Assembly: GCA_000151295.1 (NCBI GenBank)
Contig: GG745338.1
Span: forward strand, 9,888-67,046
From: Allomyces macrogynus ATCC 38327
Taxonomy: Eukaryota > Blastocladiomycota > Blastocladiomycetes > Blastocladiales > Blastocladiaceae
DNA length: 57,159 bases
Reading direction: 5' to 3'
Made by a program: the position numbers and the translations under genes
In this document: positions 55,988 through 57,159 of the stretch, one piece after another
How the letters are laid out: each line of letters starts with the position of its first letter
Position numbering within the stretch: position 1 is the stretch's first letter
The notes under the pieces: generated by a model
Told to the model about the DNA's origin: nothing
Database searches by the model: none
What the model saw: the letters and a program-made list of their open reading frames with translations, nothing else

Positions 55988-56892
55988 ACTGTCCGTGCGG
56001 CTGCGCGTGGGCGGGAAGAGCGCCGGCGAGGAGGAGCGCGCGGGGCAGCGAGCACGATGCGGCCAGCGGCGGTGACGGGTGCGGTGGGCGCGCGTCAGCC
56101 AGTCAGTTTGGTTGAGGGGGCGCTGTTGCTGCTGCGGAGGGCGCGAACGGCGGGGGCCCTGCTGCTGCAAGTGGTGCACCGGCCGCGCTGGTGGGTGCGG
56201 TGGTGGGCGCAGATGAGAACGTCGGCAGGTCAAGCGGCGGCGTGCCAAGGCGGCGGCGGCGGTGCCCTTGTTCCGGTGCCGGTGCGGCGTGGAGAAGTGG
56301 AAGAACACGGCGTGGAGAAGTGGAAGAACACGGCGAGGCGAGCTGATCAAAGTCGGCGGGTCAGTCAGCGGATGCTTCCGTCACGCCGCCGAGCAAGGTA
56401 CGGACGCGTCGCGCAGGCCACGCACGCGTCTCGCACTGGGTGCAGCCCGAGACATGACGGCCAGCCGGCCAGGCGAGGCGGCGAGCCCTCGCCGTCGGTC
56501 CGGCGGCCCGGACCCGGGTCCACCAGCTTCTACGCAAGGAAGACGGCGACGCACCTCGGTCGTGCCGTGCCGCTGCGCGAATCGAGCACCAGTCGGCAGC
56601 TGGGTCGCGGCCGAGATGAGTGCGGGAAGTGCCGCGGCCGAGGCGTTCGCGGGGACGACGTTCGCTATGCTCGCGATGGGCGGCCGCGGGCAGGATGAAC
56701 GAGCCGGAACTGCGTGCACTCGGACCAGCGGGCACGCATGAGGCCGCCGACGGGAAGAAGACGACGGGTGGGGAAGCAACAAAGAATCGATCAAGTCGAG
56801 GGACGCCGCTCCAGCGGGCAGAGGAAGAGCAGAGAGAGAAGCTGGACGAAGCGCACCGGCGGTGCGAGCGACATGCGCTTGCGTGTCAACAA
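55988..56892. other. intergenic, promoter of the ABCA gene
   Basis: Very GC-rich with long Arg/Pro/Ala-type shadow frames on both strands. No gene recognised. Two near-identical 20-nt copies (GTGGAGAAGTGGAAGAACAC-like) occur in tandem at about 56288-56332. Confidence 0.45.
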
Positions 56893-57158
56893 GGCAGGTG
56901 CGAGACGCGCCGGGTCGCCATCTCCAGTCGTGCAACAACAATGGCGATGCCCTCCTGTGATGTCCATGTCCGATCGTCTTCGCCAACCCGGAGACCCGCT
57001 CCTCCGCCCCTGCCCTCCCCCCCCTCCAAACTCAACCTGGGATTGGCTGAGACCAATTGCTTATTCTCAATAAACCCATTAGGGGAATCGGCTAGGTTTT
57101 CATCGTACCACGCCGCCTCTTGCGAATATATGTGTTCAAACTGCCGGAAATCGTCCGT
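56893..57158 (-). CDS. possible 3' exon of a gene running off the right edge
   Basis: The minus-strand frame from the window edge is open for 88 codons. Its first half (57158-57020) is less GC-rich and reads like folded protein: [40 protein letters not shown]. It then turns into low-complexity Gly/Arg sequence, so the true end or a splice site may be near 57015. I do not recognise the family; no start codon is needed because the gene would enter from outside. Weak support. Confidence 0.25.
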
Positions 57159-57159
57159 G

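Noticed and set aside
55154..56350. Separate gene upstream of the ABCA transporter
   Set aside because: The Ser/Pro-rich frame overlaps the transporter's 5' frame on the same strand and ends just inside it, which fits a spliced N-terminal exon better than a second gene; upstream of 55987 it looks like leader.
1..57159. Biosynthetic gene cluster, virus-like insertion or toxin system
   Set aside because: Every recognised gene belongs to an unrelated conserved eukaryotic family with its own promoter; no polymerase, integrase, transposase, capsid or NRPS/PKS motif was found.

Overview
The window is GC-rich nuclear DNA from a fungus. The evidence is split genes with short GT..AG introns (about 53-85 nt), a cytochrome-b5-containing chitin synthase, a Pns1-type transporter, SPO11, UPF2 and a monofunctional chorismate mutase. 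A full-length ABCA-type ABC transporter, a Ttd14-like ATPase, a DCAF4-like protein and a fungalysin relic point away from yeasts and most Dikarya and towards an early-diverging zoosporic lineage. Blastocladiomycota (Allomyces/Catenaria-like) is my best guess, but it is an inference.

Layout, left to right. 1-13.7 kb: 3' part of a chitin synthase (+), a large coiled-coil/Ser-rich protein (-), a fungalysin (M36) relic in a repeat-rich gap, an FG nucleoporin (-), a Pho85/Cdk5-type kinase with nine exons (-), and a tRNA-Leu(UAG) (-). 13.7-24 kb: a proline-rich protein with WH2-like motifs (+), an RNF121-like relic (+), a Pns1/SLC44 choline-transporter-like protein (-), an ELO fatty-acid elongase (-) and a small tetraspan membrane protein (+). 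24-36.6 kb: a CaMKK-like kinase (+), a coiled-coil protein (-), a DCAF4-like WD protein (+), the NMD factor UPF2 (-) and a gamma-glutamyltransferase relic (+). 37-46.4 kb: prefoldin subunit 4 (-), an ING-family PHD protein (+) convergent with SPO11 (-), NAA50 acetyltransferase (-), chorismate mutase (+) and a Ttd14-like P-loop/CYTH protein (+). 46.4-57.2 kb: a decayed fragment with a GPS-like cysteine motif (-), a very large ABCA transporter (-), and a possible exon fragment at the right edge.

The genes are unrelated housekeeping and regulatory genes, as expected for a fungal chromosome arm. I see no operon, biosynthetic cluster, CRISPR array, virus or clearly new multi-gene system. Exon models were built by hand, by joining reading frames at GT..AG sites where phase and family similarity both agree. 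Most are internally consistent. Those for the tetraspan gene, the DCAF4-like gene and both ends of the ABCA gene are provisional.

The most unusual general signal is the 5' splice site. In 32 of the 43 donors I could place, position +4 is C (GTRCGY pattern); only 3 have the A normal in most eukaryotes. Other points worth a second look are a non-RD CaMKK-like kinase, a PCTAIRE motif in a Pho85-type kinase, a nuclear-signal-like insert and an Asp at the yeast Thr226 position in chorismate mutase, a 13-nt microexon, and four decayed or frame-broken genes.
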